From the NCBI GenBank assembly GCA_020636915.1, contig JACJWV010000002.1, forward strand, positions 348,880 through 412,879: 64,000 nt of DNA, in the 5' to 3' direction. The notes beneath the pieces are model-generated. The model was given only the letters and a program-made list of their open reading frames with translations, had not been told where the DNA came from and made no database searches. The first letter of the stretch is position 1, and every line of letters begins with the position of its first letter. This stretch comes from Nocardioides sp. (GTDB lineage: Bacteria; Actinomycetota; Actinomycetes; Propionibacteriales; Nocardioidaceae). Positions 36,314-45,800 of this stretch are shown in pieces. The position numbers were made by a program, and so were the translations under genes.

Positions 36314-37264
36314 GTGACGAGTACGACGGCCGCGCCCACCACCCACGCGGGCTCCACCACACCCGCGTGGCTGCCGGTGACCGCGGTGGCGGTGACGCTG
36401 GTGTTCTGGGCGTCGGCGTTCGTGGCGATCCGCCACCTCGGCGAGGACTTCTCCCCCGGCGCGCTGACGCTCGGGCGGCTCGTGGTCGGCGCCGTGTGCC
36501 TCGGCGTCGCCGCGCTCAGCCGCGGCATCCCGCGGCCGACCGGCCGCGAGTGGGTCTCGATCGTGGCGATCGGCGTGCTCTGGTTCGGCGTCTACAACGT
36601 CGCGCTCAACGCCGGCGAGCGCCGCGTCGACGCCGGCACCGCGGCGATGCTGATCCAGGTCTCGCCGGTGCTCATCGCGCTGCTGGCAGCGGTGTTCCTG
36701 CACGAGCGGTTCACGCTCTACCTCGGGCTCGGCCTCGCGCTCGCGTTCTCCGGCGTCGGGCTGATCAGCCTCTCGATGGCCGAGTCGGGCGGCGAGGGCG
36801 GCGGCAACGACGTGCTCGGCGTCGTCCTGTGCCTGGTGTCGGCGGTCGTCTACTCGATCAGCCTGATCCTGCAGAAGCCGCTGGTCGCCCGGCTCCCCGC
36901 GATCCACGTCGTGTGGCTCGCGTGCACGATCGGCGCACTCGTCTGCCTGCCCTTCCTGGGGCAGCTGGTCGACGAGACCCGCGCGGCGCCGACCTCCTCG
37001 GTGCTGTGGGTCGTCTACCTCGGCGTCTTCCCGACCGCGATCGCCTTCACCACCTACGCCTACGCGCTGCGCCACATGAGCGCCAGCAGCCTGGGCGTCA
37101 CGACGTACCTCGTCCCGCCGATCACCATCGTGATGGGCGTGCTCCTCCTCGACGAGGCGCCACCCGGCATGGCGTACGTCGGCGGCGCGCTCGCCCTGGT
37201 CGGCGTCGCCGTCGCCCGTCGCAAGCCCCGCACGGTCGCCGAGGAGGTCTCGCCGCCGGCCTGA
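36314..37264 (+). CDS. EamA/DMT-family transporter
   Basis: 316 residues, ten transmembrane helices in two EamA repeats (LVFWASAFVAIRHLGEDFSP; GVVLCLVSAVVYSISLILQKP). The second repeat ends YLVPPITIVMGVLLLDE, the typical family motif. It is probably an exporter of amino acids or other small metabolites; the substrate is unknown. The leaderless GTG follows TACGCT (36302-36307) by 6 nt. The stop codon adjoins the repeat array at 37267. Confidence 0.9.
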   Translation: MTSTTAAPTTHAGSTTPAWLPVTAVAVTLVFWASAFVAIRHLGEDFSPGALTLGRLVVGAVCLGVAALSRGIPRPTGREWVSIVAIGVLWFGVYNVALNAGERRVDAGTAAMLIQVSPVLIALLAAVFLHERFTLYLGLGLALAFSGVGLISLSMAESGGEGGGNDVLGVVLCLVSAVVYSISLILQKPLVARLPAIHVVWLACTIGALVCLPFLGQLVDETRAAPTSSVLWVVYLGVFPTAIAFTTYAYALRHMSASSLGVTTYLVPPITIVMGVLLLDEAPPGMAYVGGALALVGVAVARRKPRTVAEEVSPPA

Positions 37265-37266
37265 CG

Positions 37267-37420
37267 GTCGAATCGAGAGTTCCGTCGGTCGAGTCGAGAG
37301 TTTTCGCCATTCGAGTCGAGAGTTCCGTCGGTCGAGTCGAGAGTTCTAGCGATCCCGCCCGCCGGAACTCTCGACTCACTCGCCGGAAGTCTCGACTCAC
37401 TCGACGGAAGTCTCGACTCA
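37267..37420. repeat. Inverted array of 21-bp units (family E)
   Basis: Four forward units with core GTCGAGTCGAGAGTT begin at 37267, 37288, 37310 and 37331. Three reverse units (AACTCTCGACTC, then AAGTCTCGACTC twice) follow at 37366, 37387 and 37408. The period is 21-22 bp. It fills the whole gap between the convergent EamA and YbjN genes, and the last unit supplies the YbjN stop codon. The plan is the same as array D at 8789 with unrelated sequence. Confidence 0.92.
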
Positions 37421-37930
37421 ACCGTCCTCGCCGGCCTCCAGCCAGCCGCGGAACGCCTCGAGGTTGCGGGTGGGTTCGCCGCGCAGCTTGCGCCACTCCC
37501 ACTCCTTGCGGATCGAGGAGGCGAAGCCCAGCTCGAGCAGGGTGTTGAAGGACTCGTCGGCGTAGGTGAGCACCGAGCCGAGCAGCCGGTCGAGCTCGTC
37601 GGACGTGACGGCGGCCAGCGGCAGGCGGCCGTCGAGGTAGATGTCGCCGAGCGGGTCGAGCGCGAACGCGACGCCGTACATCCGCAGGTTGCGCTCGAGC
37701 AGCCAGCGGTAGACCCGCTCGTGGTTCTCGTCGGGCTTGCGGCACACGAACGCGTGCACGCCGAGCGTGTGCGGGCCGACGTCGAGGCGGACCGCGGTCT
37801 GCAGCTTCTTCTCTCCCGGCAACGAGAACGAGAAGACGCCCTCGGCGACCTCGTCGTACTCCACCCCGGCCTCCGCGAGGTGGTCGCGGATCACCTGCGC
37901 CGGGTCACCGGCGGGGTCCGGGACGCTCAC
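37418..37930 (-). CDS. YbjN-family protein
   Basis: 170 residues with the YbjN/type III-chaperone-like fold (VFSFSLPGEKKLQTAVRLDVG, VYRWLLERNLRMYGVAFALD, TYADESFNTLLELGF). Its role is unknown; in actinobacteria it often follows mshA, as here. The GTG at 37930 overlaps the mshA stop by four bases, so the two are co-translated. The stop lies within the final unit of array E. Confidence 0.85.
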   Translation of the reverse strand: MSVPDPAGDPAQVIRDHLAEAGVEYDEVAEGVFSFSLPGEKKLQTAVRLDVGPHTLGVHAFVCRKPDENHERVYRWLLERNLRMYGVAFALDPLGDIYLDGRLPLAAVTSDELDRLLGSVLTYADESFNTLLELGFASSIRKEWEWRKLRGEPTRNLEAFRGWLEAGEDG

Positions 37931-39243
37931 ACCGCCGCCCGCAGCTCCGCGCGGGCGCGGCCGTAGACCTCGAGCACCCGGTCGGCCGTGCGCTCCCACG
38001 AGAACTGCCGCGCCTGCTCGAGCGCCCCGGCCTCGAGCCGCACCCGCAGCGCGTCGTCGGCGACGACCTGGCACAGGGCCGCGGCCCACGCCCGCGGGTC
38101 GTGGCCGTCGACGAGCAGCCCGCTGACGCCGTCCCGCACGGCGGTGGTCAGGCCGCCGACCGCGGCCGCGACGACCGGGGTGCCGGTCGCCTGGGCCTCG
38201 ACCGCGACGAGCCCGAAGGACTCGTTGTACGACGGCACGGCGACCAGCGTCGCGGCGGCGTACCACCGCGCGAGCTCGTCCTGGGCCACCGGCGGCACGA
38301 ACCGTACGACGCCGTGCGGCCCGTCGAGGCCGAGGTCGGTGGCGAGCTGGGCCAGCGACTCGGGGTGCTCGAGGCCGGAGCCGGACGGCCCGCCGACGAT
38401 CGGGACCACCAGCCGGGAGCGCAGCCACGGGTGCTGGCGGAGCAGCTCGGCCACCGCGCGCAGCAGCACGTCGGGCGCCTTGAGCGGCTGGATGCGACCG
38501 GCGAAGAGCAGGACCGCCGCGTCGGGCGGCAGGCCGAGCTCGGCCCGCACCGCGCGCTTGTCGTGCGGCCGGAAGACGGAGAGGTCGACGCCGGGGTGCA
38601 CGACCTCGAGGCGGCCGGGGTCGGCGTCGTAGAGGTTGATCAGCTGCTTGGCCTCGAGGTCGGTGTTCGCGACCAGCATGTCGGCGGCCTCGACGACCTG
38701 CTCCTCGCCGATCGTGCGGGCCAGCGGCTCGGGGCTGTCGCCCTCGGCGAGCGCCTCGTTCTTGACCTTGGCCATCGTGTGCATCGTGTGCACCAGCGGC
38801 ACGCCCCACCGGTCGCGGGCGAGCGCGCCGACCTGGCCGGAGAGCCAGTAGTGGGAGTGCACGACGTCGTAGTGGCCCTCGGGCTGCGCGGCCTCGGCGC
38901 GGAGCACCTCGCGGGCGAACGCGCACAGCTGCCCGGGCAGCTCGCCCTTGGTCAGCCCCTCGAACGGCCCCGCGTGCACGTGGTGGACCGTCACCCCGTC
39001 GTACGCCGGGACGACCGGGTCGAGCGCGGAGCTGGTGGCCCGGGTGAACACGTCGACGGCGATGCCCTGCGCGGCGAGCCGCTTGGACAGCTCGATCACG
39101 TAGACGTTCATGCCGCCCGCGTCGCCGGTGCCCGGCTGGTCGAGCGGGGACGTGTGCAGGCTGATCATCGCCACACGCCGGATCGGGTCCACGTCCACCT
39201 CGGGGCTCGTCGGAATTCGGGTCCAACCACGGTGAACAGGCAC
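37927..39243 (-). CDS. mshA: D-inositol-3-phosphate glycosyltransferase MshA
   Basis: 438-residue GT4 enzyme. It transfers GlcNAc from UDP-GlcNAc to 1L-myo-inositol-1-phosphate, the first step of mycothiol synthesis. Motifs: VAMISLHTSPLDQPGTGDAGGMNVYV (inositol-phosphate site), VVHSHYWLSG, VVHPGVDLSVF, LFAGRIQPLKAPDVLL, VPSYNESFGLVAVEAQATGTPVVAA (the nucleotide-sugar EX7E). The start at 39243 is tentative; an in-frame GTG at 39192 gives MDPIRRVAMISLH, closer to many family members. Confidence 0.93.
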   Translation of the reverse strand: MPVHRGWTRIPTSPEVDVDPIRRVAMISLHTSPLDQPGTGDAGGMNVYVIELSKRLAAQGIAVDVFTRATSSALDPVVPAYDGVTVHHVHAGPFEGLTKGELPGQLCAFAREVLRAEAAQPEGHYDVVHSHYWLSGQVGALARDRWGVPLVHTMHTMAKVKNEALAEGDSPEPLARTIGEEQVVEAADMLVANTDLEAKQLINLYDADPGRLEVVHPGVDLSVFRPHDKRAVRAELGLPPDAAVLLFAGRIQPLKAPDVLLRAVAELLRQHPWLRSRLVVPIVGGPSGSGLEHPESLAQLATDLGLDGPHGVVRFVPPVAQDELARWYAAATLVAVPSYNESFGLVAVEAQATGTPVVAAAVGGLTTAVRDGVSGLLVDGHDPRAWAAALCQVVADDALRVRLEAGALEQARQFSWERTADRVLEVYGRARAELRAAV

Positions 39244-39288
39244 CGCACCGAAAGAATTCCCGCCTCGGTCGGGCCGCCGTCGAGTGGA

Positions 39289-39633
39289 TCAGGCGACGTG
39301 CGCGCCGCGCGGGCGCGAGCGCGGGGTCGCGGCCGGGCGCCGCACGAGCGCGAGACCGCCGACGGCCACCGCGACCAGGCCCGTGACGACAAGCAGCAGC
39401 TGGTCGTCGAGGCTGTCGCGCAGCAGGCCGAGCAGCGACGCGACCAGCGCGAGGAAGCAGACGGCGACGATCGCGCGCAGCCACAGCGCCGTCTTGCTGA
39501 CCAGGGCGGCGCCGGCGCCGAGGACACCGACCGCCAGGAGCACCCCGCCGGGCCAGGCGAGGACGCCGACGAAGGCAGCGACCACCCAGCACAGACCACC
39601 GACGAGCGCAGCGAGGGCCACTGCTGTCCGCAT
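39289..39633 (-). CDS. Small membrane protein of unknown function
   Basis: 114 residues, four predicted membrane helices (from MRTAVALAALVGGLCWVVAAF onward) and a short Arg/Pro-rich C-terminus. AGGAGG precedes the ATG at 39633. No family is recognised. It sits upstream of mshA on the same strand with a 45-bp gap. The conserved position next to mshA is not known to me. Confidence 0.7.
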   Translation of the reverse strand: MRTAVALAALVGGLCWVVAAFVGVLAWPGGVLLAVGVLGAGAALVSKTALWLRAIVAVCFLALVASLLGLLRDSLDDQLLLVVTGLVAVAVGGLALVRRPAATPRSRPRGAHVA

Positions 39634-39740
39634 GCATCCTCCTCGAGACCGCCCCCGCGTCGACAGGTCAGTGTGCCACCACCCGACCCGCGGGACCACC
39701 GGCCGACCACCCGCCGATCACCCCGACCAGAATGGGGGCC

Positions 39741-40487
39741 ATGGACCACGCCCGTACCGCCGTCGTCACCGGGGCCAGCAGCGGCATCGGCGCCGCCACC
39801 GCCCGCCACCTGGCCCGGGAGGGCTTCCACGTCTACTGCGCGGCGCGCCGTACCGACCGGATCGAGGCGCTCGCCGCCGAGATCGGGGGTACGGCGGTCG
39901 CCTGCGACGTCACCGACCCCGACTCGGTCGCGGCGCTGGCGGCGGCCGTCGGCGACCGGCTCGACGTGCTCGTCAACAACGCCGGTGGCGCCTTCGGCGC
40001 CGGCCCGGTCGCCCAGGCCGACAGCGACGAGTGGCGGCGGATGTACGAGGTCAACGTCATCGGGCTGATGCAGGTGACCCGGGCGCTGCTGCCGGCCCTG
40101 CTCGCGAGCGGGGACGGCGTCGTCCTCAACGTCGGCTCGACCGCCGGCCGGACCGCCTACGAGGGCGGCGGCGGCTACACCGCCGCCAAGCACGGCACCA
40201 AGGTCGTCAACGAGACGCTGCGGCTCGAGCTCTACGACCAGCCGGTCCGGGTCATGGAGATCGCGCCCGGCATGGTGCGGACCGACGAGTTCGCGCTGAC
40301 CCGCTTCGGCGGTGATCAGGAGAAGGCCGACGCGGTGTACGCCGGCGTCGACGCGCCCCTCGTCGCCGACGACGTCGCCGACGCCATCACCTGGATGGTG
40401 ACCCGCCCCGCCCACGTGAGCATCGACGAGCTGGTGATCCGTCCCAAGGCGCAGGCCGCCCAGCACAAGGTCCACCGCCGGACCTGA
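39741..40487 (+). CDS. Short-chain dehydrogenase, YdfG/NAD(P)-dependent type
   Basis: 248 residues. TGASSGIGAATARHLA cofactor loop, AARR after strand 2 indicating NADP, NNAGGAFG, NVGSTAGR, and catalytic YTAAK, followed by EIAPGMVRTDEF. It resembles serine/3-hydroxy-acid dehydrogenases of the YdfG group. ATG 39741 lies 7 nt after CAGAAT; an ATG at 39732 overlaps that box. No operon partner. Confidence 0.88.
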   Translation: MDHARTAVVTGASSGIGAATARHLAREGFHVYCAARRTDRIEALAAEIGGTAVACDVTDPDSVAALAAAVGDRLDVLVNNAGGAFGAGPVAQADSDEWRRMYEVNVIGLMQVTRALLPALLASGDGVVLNVGSTAGRTAYEGGGGYTAAKHGTKVVNETLRLELYDQPVRVMEIAPGMVRTDEFALTRFGGDQEKADAVYAGVDAPLVADDVADAITWMVTRPAHVSIDELVIRPKAQAAQHKVHRRT

Positions 40488-40609
40488 GCGCAGCGAAGGT
40501 CCGCCGCGACGGAGGTCGAGCGAGCCCCGCGACCGACGAAGGAGGTCGCGACGCGCGGGTGGAGACCCAGCCGCCGCTCACGACTGCGCGAAGGGTCCGA
40601 GGAGAGCGC

Positions 40610-40672
40610 GATAGTCCCTGACGTTTTCGTGGTCAGGGCGGCGTGCTGACCACGAAAACGTCAGGGACTATC
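40610..40672. repeat. Dispersed palindromic repeat family A, copy 3 (best conserved)
   Basis: Two perfectly complementary 27-bp arms (left begins GATAGTCCCTGACGTTTTCG, ends GTGGTCAG) around a 9-bp loop. It lies between two plus-strand genes (SDR and racemase). The preceding stretch 40488-40609 contains short GACGGAGGTCGAGCGAG-like spacer sequence and no gene. Confidence 0.92.
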
Positions 40673-40743
40673 CCGCCGCAGCGGGGGCGAGCGGCCGGCA
40701 AGACGCAGTCCCGGCGCCGCCGTACGTCTGACACACTCCGGGT

Positions 40744-41433
40744 ATGCAGACCATCGGACTCGTCGGCGGGATGAGCTGGGAGAGCAGCGCGGCGTACTAC
40801 CAGGCGCTCAACCAGGGGGTCGAGCAGCGGCTCGGTGGGCTGTCGTCGGCGCGGACGGTGATGTCGTCGGTCGACTTCGCCGAGGTCACCGCCCTGGAGG
40901 ACGAGGAGCGCTGGGACGACGTCGCCGAGGTGCTCGCCACCGCGGCGCGCGGGGTGGAGGCGGCCGGGGCCGACTTCCTGCTGCTGTGCACGACCACGTT
41001 CCACCGGGTGGCCGACCAGGTCGCCGACGCGGTCGACATCCCGCTGCTCCACCTGGCCGACGTGGTCGCCGACGCCTGCCGGGCGCAGGGTGTGGAGCAG
41101 GTCGGGTTCCTCGGCACGACGTTCGCGATGTCGCGGTCGTTCTTCACCGACCGGATCGCCTCGCACGGCCTGACCGTGCACGTCCCCGACGAGCGCCACC
41201 ACGACACCGTCAACGCGGTCATCTACGACGAGCTCGTCCACGGCAAGGTGCTCGACTCCTCGCGCCGGACGGTCGTCTCGCTCATCGACGAGCTCTGGGA
41301 CGCCGGCGCGGGCGGGGTCATCCTCGGCTGCACCGAGCTCGAGCTGCTCGTGCGCCAGGCCGACGCCGACATCCCGGTCTTCCCCTGCACCACCCTCCAC
41401 GTCGCCGCCGCGCTCGACCGCGCGCTCGCCTGA
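40744..41433 (+). CDS. Aspartate/glutamate racemase family protein
   Basis: 229 residues, cofactor-independent racemase fold. GLVGGMSWESSAAYYQALN is the family N-terminus. The two catalytic cysteines are in LLCTTTFHR and GVILGCTELELLV. The first Cys context is CTTTFH rather than the usual CNTxH/CTNTMH. Aspartate is the likely substrate but hydantoin or other amino acids are possible. Leaderless ATG after CACACT (40732-40737). Confidence 0.88.
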   Translation: MQTIGLVGGMSWESSAAYYQALNQGVEQRLGGLSSARTVMSSVDFAEVTALEDEERWDDVAEVLATAARGVEAAGADFLLLCTTTFHRVADQVADAVDIPLLHLADVVADACRAQGVEQVGFLGTTFAMSRSFFTDRIASHGLTVHVPDERHHDTVNAVIYDELVHGKVLDSSRRTVVSLIDELWDAGAGGVILGCTELELLVRQADADIPVFPCTTLHVAAALDRALA

Positions 41434-41482
41434 TCCCGGCGCTCGCGCCCGGAAACTTGCCACGGCGACCACCGCGGCGACG

Positions 41483-42805
41483 TCAGCCCCCCAGCACGAG
41501 CTCCACGATCCGGGCGAGGTCGGGGGTGAGGTGCTGCTCGGGCACCCGGCAGCGGGCGCCGCAGAGGTCGAGGTCGTAGACGTAGCGGTCCGGCTGCGGG
41601 TCGCCGCCCGGGACAGCGCCGAGGTCGACCCGGTCGAGGAGGGCGGCGAGCTCGGGTGCGCGGGGGTCGTCGCCGGCGAGGTCGATCGTCCCGTCCACCC
41701 CCAGCCCGGCGAACCCGCCGCTGCGCCGGACCGACACCACCCGATCGCCAGCAACACCCGCGGCCCCGACACCGGTCCCAGCACCACCGCCGACAACGCC
41801 CCCGGCGGACAGCACCCCCACCGCCGCCCACGCCTGTCGTACGTCGTCCGCGTGCTCCCCCGCGACCGCGACCGTCGCCGCGGCGAACCCCGCGAAGTCG
41901 GTGTCGGCGCGCACGTCGCCGCCCGTGAGCGCGGCGTACCAGATCCGCCCCGCGCCCTCCCACGACGTCCCGCCGACCGCCACGGCGGCGAGCTGGAAGG
42001 CGCGGTTGGGGATCCCGGAGTTGATGTGCACCCCGCCGTTGTCGTCAGCGGTCTCGACGTAGTCGTCGAGGTGGCCGACCTGCGGGTCCCGCCCGAGCAC
42101 CGGGTCGTCGTACGCCGTGCCGGGCGCGGCCATGTCGCGCAGCGCCCGCGCCCGCACCCCGGGCGCGAAGATGCCGGCCCCGATCAGCCAGTCCGCCTCG
42201 TCGGGCGACTGCCCCAGCAGCCGCTGCTTGAGGCAGGAGGCGAAGACGTCGGAGACCGACTCGTTGAGCGCGCCGGACTGGTCCTGGTAGCGCAGCCCCG
42301 CGGTGTGCTCGGTGACCGCGTGGGTCAGCTCGTGGCCGAGCACGTCGACCGGCCGGGTGAACCGCTCGAAGATCTTGCCGTCACCGTCGCCGAAGACCAG
42401 CTGGACGCCGTTCCAGAAGGCGTTGTCGTAGTCCTGCCCGTAGTGGACCGTCAGCGTGACCGGCGCACCGCGGCCGTCGTACGACGCGCGGCCGTAGACG
42501 TCGGCGAACAGCGCGAGGGCCGCGGTGATCCCGTCGGCGGCCTCGTCGACCGCGACGTCACCGGACGCGCGCTGGCCAGCGGCACGCACGGCCCGCCCGG
42601 GGAGGGTCGTGTCGTGGTCGGCGCTGTGGACGGTCCACGCGGGGCCGCCCGGCGCGACCACCGAGCGGCCCTCGAGCAGCAGCGCGGTCCGGCGGCCGCG
42701 GTGCGCCCCGTCGACGGCCAGGCTCCCGGGTGAGACCCGGCGCAGGAGGTAGGACGGCACGAAGCGGCAGGCGTGGTCCGAGACTGGGTCCGACACGAGG
42801 TCCAT
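41483..42805 (-). CDS. M4 metallopeptidase (protealysin type) fused to an emfourin-type inhibitor domain
   Basis: 440 residues without a signal peptide. A short propeptide-like N-terminus (CRFVPSYLLRRVS, compare the PPYLL motif of protealysin precursors) precedes the thermolysin-fold catalytic domain with zinc motif VLGHELTHAVTEH, downstream Glu in GALNESVSDVF, and NGGVHINSGIPNRAF with the transition-state His. After a Gly/Ala-rich linker, the last about 85 residues (VSVRRSGGFAGLGVDGTIDL ... PDRYVYDLDL) resemble emfourin, the protein inhibitor of protealysin usually encoded by a separate adjacent gene. The enzyme may be kept inactive until the tail is removed. Confidence 0.87.
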   Translation of the reverse strand: MDLVSDPVSDHACRFVPSYLLRRVSPGSLAVDGAHRGRRTALLLEGRSVVAPGGPAWTVHSADHDTTLPGRAVRAAGQRASGDVAVDEAADGITAALALFADVYGRASYDGRGAPVTLTVHYGQDYDNAFWNGVQLVFGDGDGKIFERFTRPVDVLGHELTHAVTEHTAGLRYQDQSGALNESVSDVFASCLKQRLLGQSPDEADWLIGAGIFAPGVRARALRDMAAPGTAYDDPVLGRDPQVGHLDDYVETADDNGGVHINSGIPNRAFQLAAVAVGGTSWEGAGRIWYAALTGGDVRADTDFAGFAAATVAVAGEHADDVRQAWAAVGVLSAGGVVGGGAGTGVGAAGVAGDRVVSVRRSGGFAGLGVDGTIDLAGDDPRAPELAALLDRVDLGAVPGGDPQPDRYVYDLDLCGARCRVPEQHLTPDLARIVELVLGG

Positions 42806-42858
42806 CACCCCAGTCTCACCCGCCGCGCCGACACCCAACCATGCCGCGGGCCCGCGGC

Positions 42859-45800
42859 TCACCAGAGCCGCAGCAGCCCCCGCGCGGCCGGCTGCCGGAT
42901 CAGGATGTCGTCGCTGTACCTCGTCGGGCCGGTGTCGAACTGCACGTAGACCGACCAGGTCAACGGCAACCCCGGGATCGAGTCCATCGTCCAGGGGATG
43001 GTGCAGCCCGCGGAGAGCAGGTACGGCGTCGCGTCGGCCATCGTGGCGTCGTTCGAGACCGACACGACGGTGGCCCCGGCCGGGGCGCTGATCCGCAGCT
43101 GCACCTGCGGCGTGGTGGTCTCCGCCGCACCACCGTTGATGACGACGCCGATCGGACCGGTGCACCCGGCACCGCCGAAGGGGTCGGAGCGCGCCGCACC
43201 CTTGCCGGCCGCGTTGCCCGCGACGACCAGGCAGCGCAGCGCGTGGTCCTGGTCGCCAGCCGCCTGCACGTAGGTGACCCCGGAGCCGACCGTCGCGCCG
43301 TCGCGCTGCCAGATCGTCGCGTACGACGTGGGCGACCCGGTCCACGTGCCGGGGTCGCACGACAGCACCTGGCCGGCCCCGGCGGTGCCGGTGACCTTCG
43401 GGCGGGTGGAGACGGTCGGCGAGCCCGCCGCGACCGCCGGCACGGTGCGGCCGGTGCTGGTCGCCATCGCGACGCCGGCGCCGTTGCGGGCGGTCACCGA
43501 GCAGGTCAGCGTGGTCGCCTGGTCGTCCGACAGGACGACGTACGTCGACGCGCTCGTGTCGGGCACCGGGGTGCCGTTGCGGCTCCAGGAGTAGTCGAAC
43601 GTGAGCCCGACCCCGTTCCACACCCCCTTGTCGCAGGTGAGCGCGGTGCCGACCACGCCGGTGCCGGTGAGCGACGGGAGGCTGCTGTTGCTCGGCGGCG
43701 CGCCGTCGGAGACGACCACGGCCGCCGAGGTGGCGGCGCCGTTGCCCGACCCGTTGGACGCCACCACGGTGCAGCGCAGGGACGCGCCGGCGTCCGCGGC
43801 GACGACGACGTACGACGCGGCGGTGGCGCCCGCGATCGTCGACCCGTCGCGCCGCCAGAAGTACTCGTAGGTCGTCGGCGCACCGGTCCAGGTGCCCTTG
43901 CTGCAGGTCAGGGTCTGCCCCACGGCCGGGGTGCCGCTGATCACCGGCGGGTCGGTGTTGGCCGGGACGTGGCCGGACGGCCCGGAGACCGTGACCGGGT
44001 CGGTCGTGATCGTGGTGCTGCCCGCCGAGGTCGCGGCGGTGACCGTGCAGGTGAACGACGCTCCGACGTCGTCGCTGAGCAGCGTGTACGTCGTACCCGT
44101 GCCGACCGCCGCCCCGTTGCGTCGCCACAGGTAGGTGAAGCTGATCCCGCTGCCGTTCCACGTGCCGGGGTTGCAGGTGAGCACCTCGCCGGGCGACGCG
44201 GTGCCCGTGATCGTCGGCGGCGTCGTGTTGCCCGGGCCACTGCCACCGGACCCGACCGTGACCGGCGTCGACGACACCGTGTTGCTGCCGCCGGTGTTGG
44301 TCGCCGTGACGGCGCAGGTCAGCGCCTTGCCGGCGTCGGCGGCGACCACGACGTACGTCGTCGCGGTCGCGCCGGCGATGGCCGCGTCGGCCCGGCGCCA
44401 CTCGTAGGTGAAGCTGATGCCGGTCCCCGTCCAGGTCCCCGGGTTGCAGGTCAGGGTCTGGCCGACGGCGGGGGTCCCGGTGATGGTCGGCAGCGCGGTG
44501 TTCGTAGGCCCGCCGCCGCCCCCACCGCCGCCGACGGCGACGGAGGCGGAGGTCGCCTCGGCGGTGCCGGTGGAGTTCGTCGCCCGCACCACACACCTCA
44601 GGTTGGTGCCGTCGTCGGCGGCCACGACGGTGTAGGTCGAGGAGGTGGCGCCGGTGATCGCGACGCCTTCGCGCAACCAGCGGTAGGCGTAGCTGATCGG
44701 GTCGGCGGGCCCGCCGCCGGACCACGACCCCTGGCTGCACGTCAGCGTGCTGCCGACCGCCGCGGTGCCGCTGATCGCCGGCGCGGTGAGGTTGGTCGGC
44801 CCGTCGCCGCCACCACCACCACCACCGACCGTCACCGACGCCGAGGTCGCTTCGGTGGAGCCCTTGTTGTTGGTCGCCCGCACGGTGCAGGTCAGGCGGG
44901 CGCCGTCGTCGGCCGAGGTCACGGTGTAGGTCGTCGACGTGGCGCCGCTGATCGCCGCCCCGTCGCGGTTCCAGCGGTAGGCGAAGGAGATCGGGTTGGT
45001 CGGGCCGCTGCCGGACCAGGTGCCCTGGTTGCAGGTCAGGGTGCTGCCGATGGCGGCGGTCCCGGAGATGGTCGGTGCGGTCACGTTCTCGGGCGCTCCG
45101 CCGCCGCCTCCGCCGTTGTTGCCACCGTCGTCGTCGCCACCACCGTTCCCGCTGTGGACCTTGCGGGTCCAGTAGGTGTAGCCGCCGGTGCTCCACCGCT
45201 GGACCCGGTCGTTGTTGGTGTCGAGGACGAAGTAGTTGCCCGACAGCCCGCCGCCGTCCTGGGCGTGCTGCGCCAGCGCACCGGGGGCGTGCAGCCGGCC
45301 CTGCGCGCGGCTGGCGCGCGGCGGGTGGCCCAGGGTGCGGTAGAGGGAGTAGCGGTAGTTGGTGTTGACCAGGTAGAGCGCGTTGTTGGCCATGTCGGTG
45401 ACGGTCAGCTGGCCGTGCTTGTCGACGACGATGCCGCCCGGTTCCGGCCGGTGACCGCCACCCGGGCGCTTGAGCGTGTAGCGGCTCGAGGGCGACGACG
45501 AGCTGCGCAGCGACGAGGCCTTGAAGGCCAGCACCTGCCCGCGGTCCGGGATCGCGACGTAGACGAACGCCGGGCGGCCGGCCTGCGCGACGCCGTACGC
45601 GACCCCGCGCGGGCGTCCGGGCAGCCCGACCGTGGCGAGCAGGTCACCGGTGCGCGTGTAGACCGAGAGGTTGTTCGCGCAGCGGTTGGCGACGTACACG
45701 CGGTTGTCGTAGGCGGTGATGCCGCCGTACCTCGTCGCCGGCTTGGAGCTGTCGCAGCTGCGCTGCGGGTCGTGGTCGAAGTGGGTGCGCACGTGCCCGC

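Noticed and set aside
40488..40609. Small gene between SDR and racemase
   Set aside because: No open frame with a start signal; the stretch is short spacer sequence leading into repeat A3.
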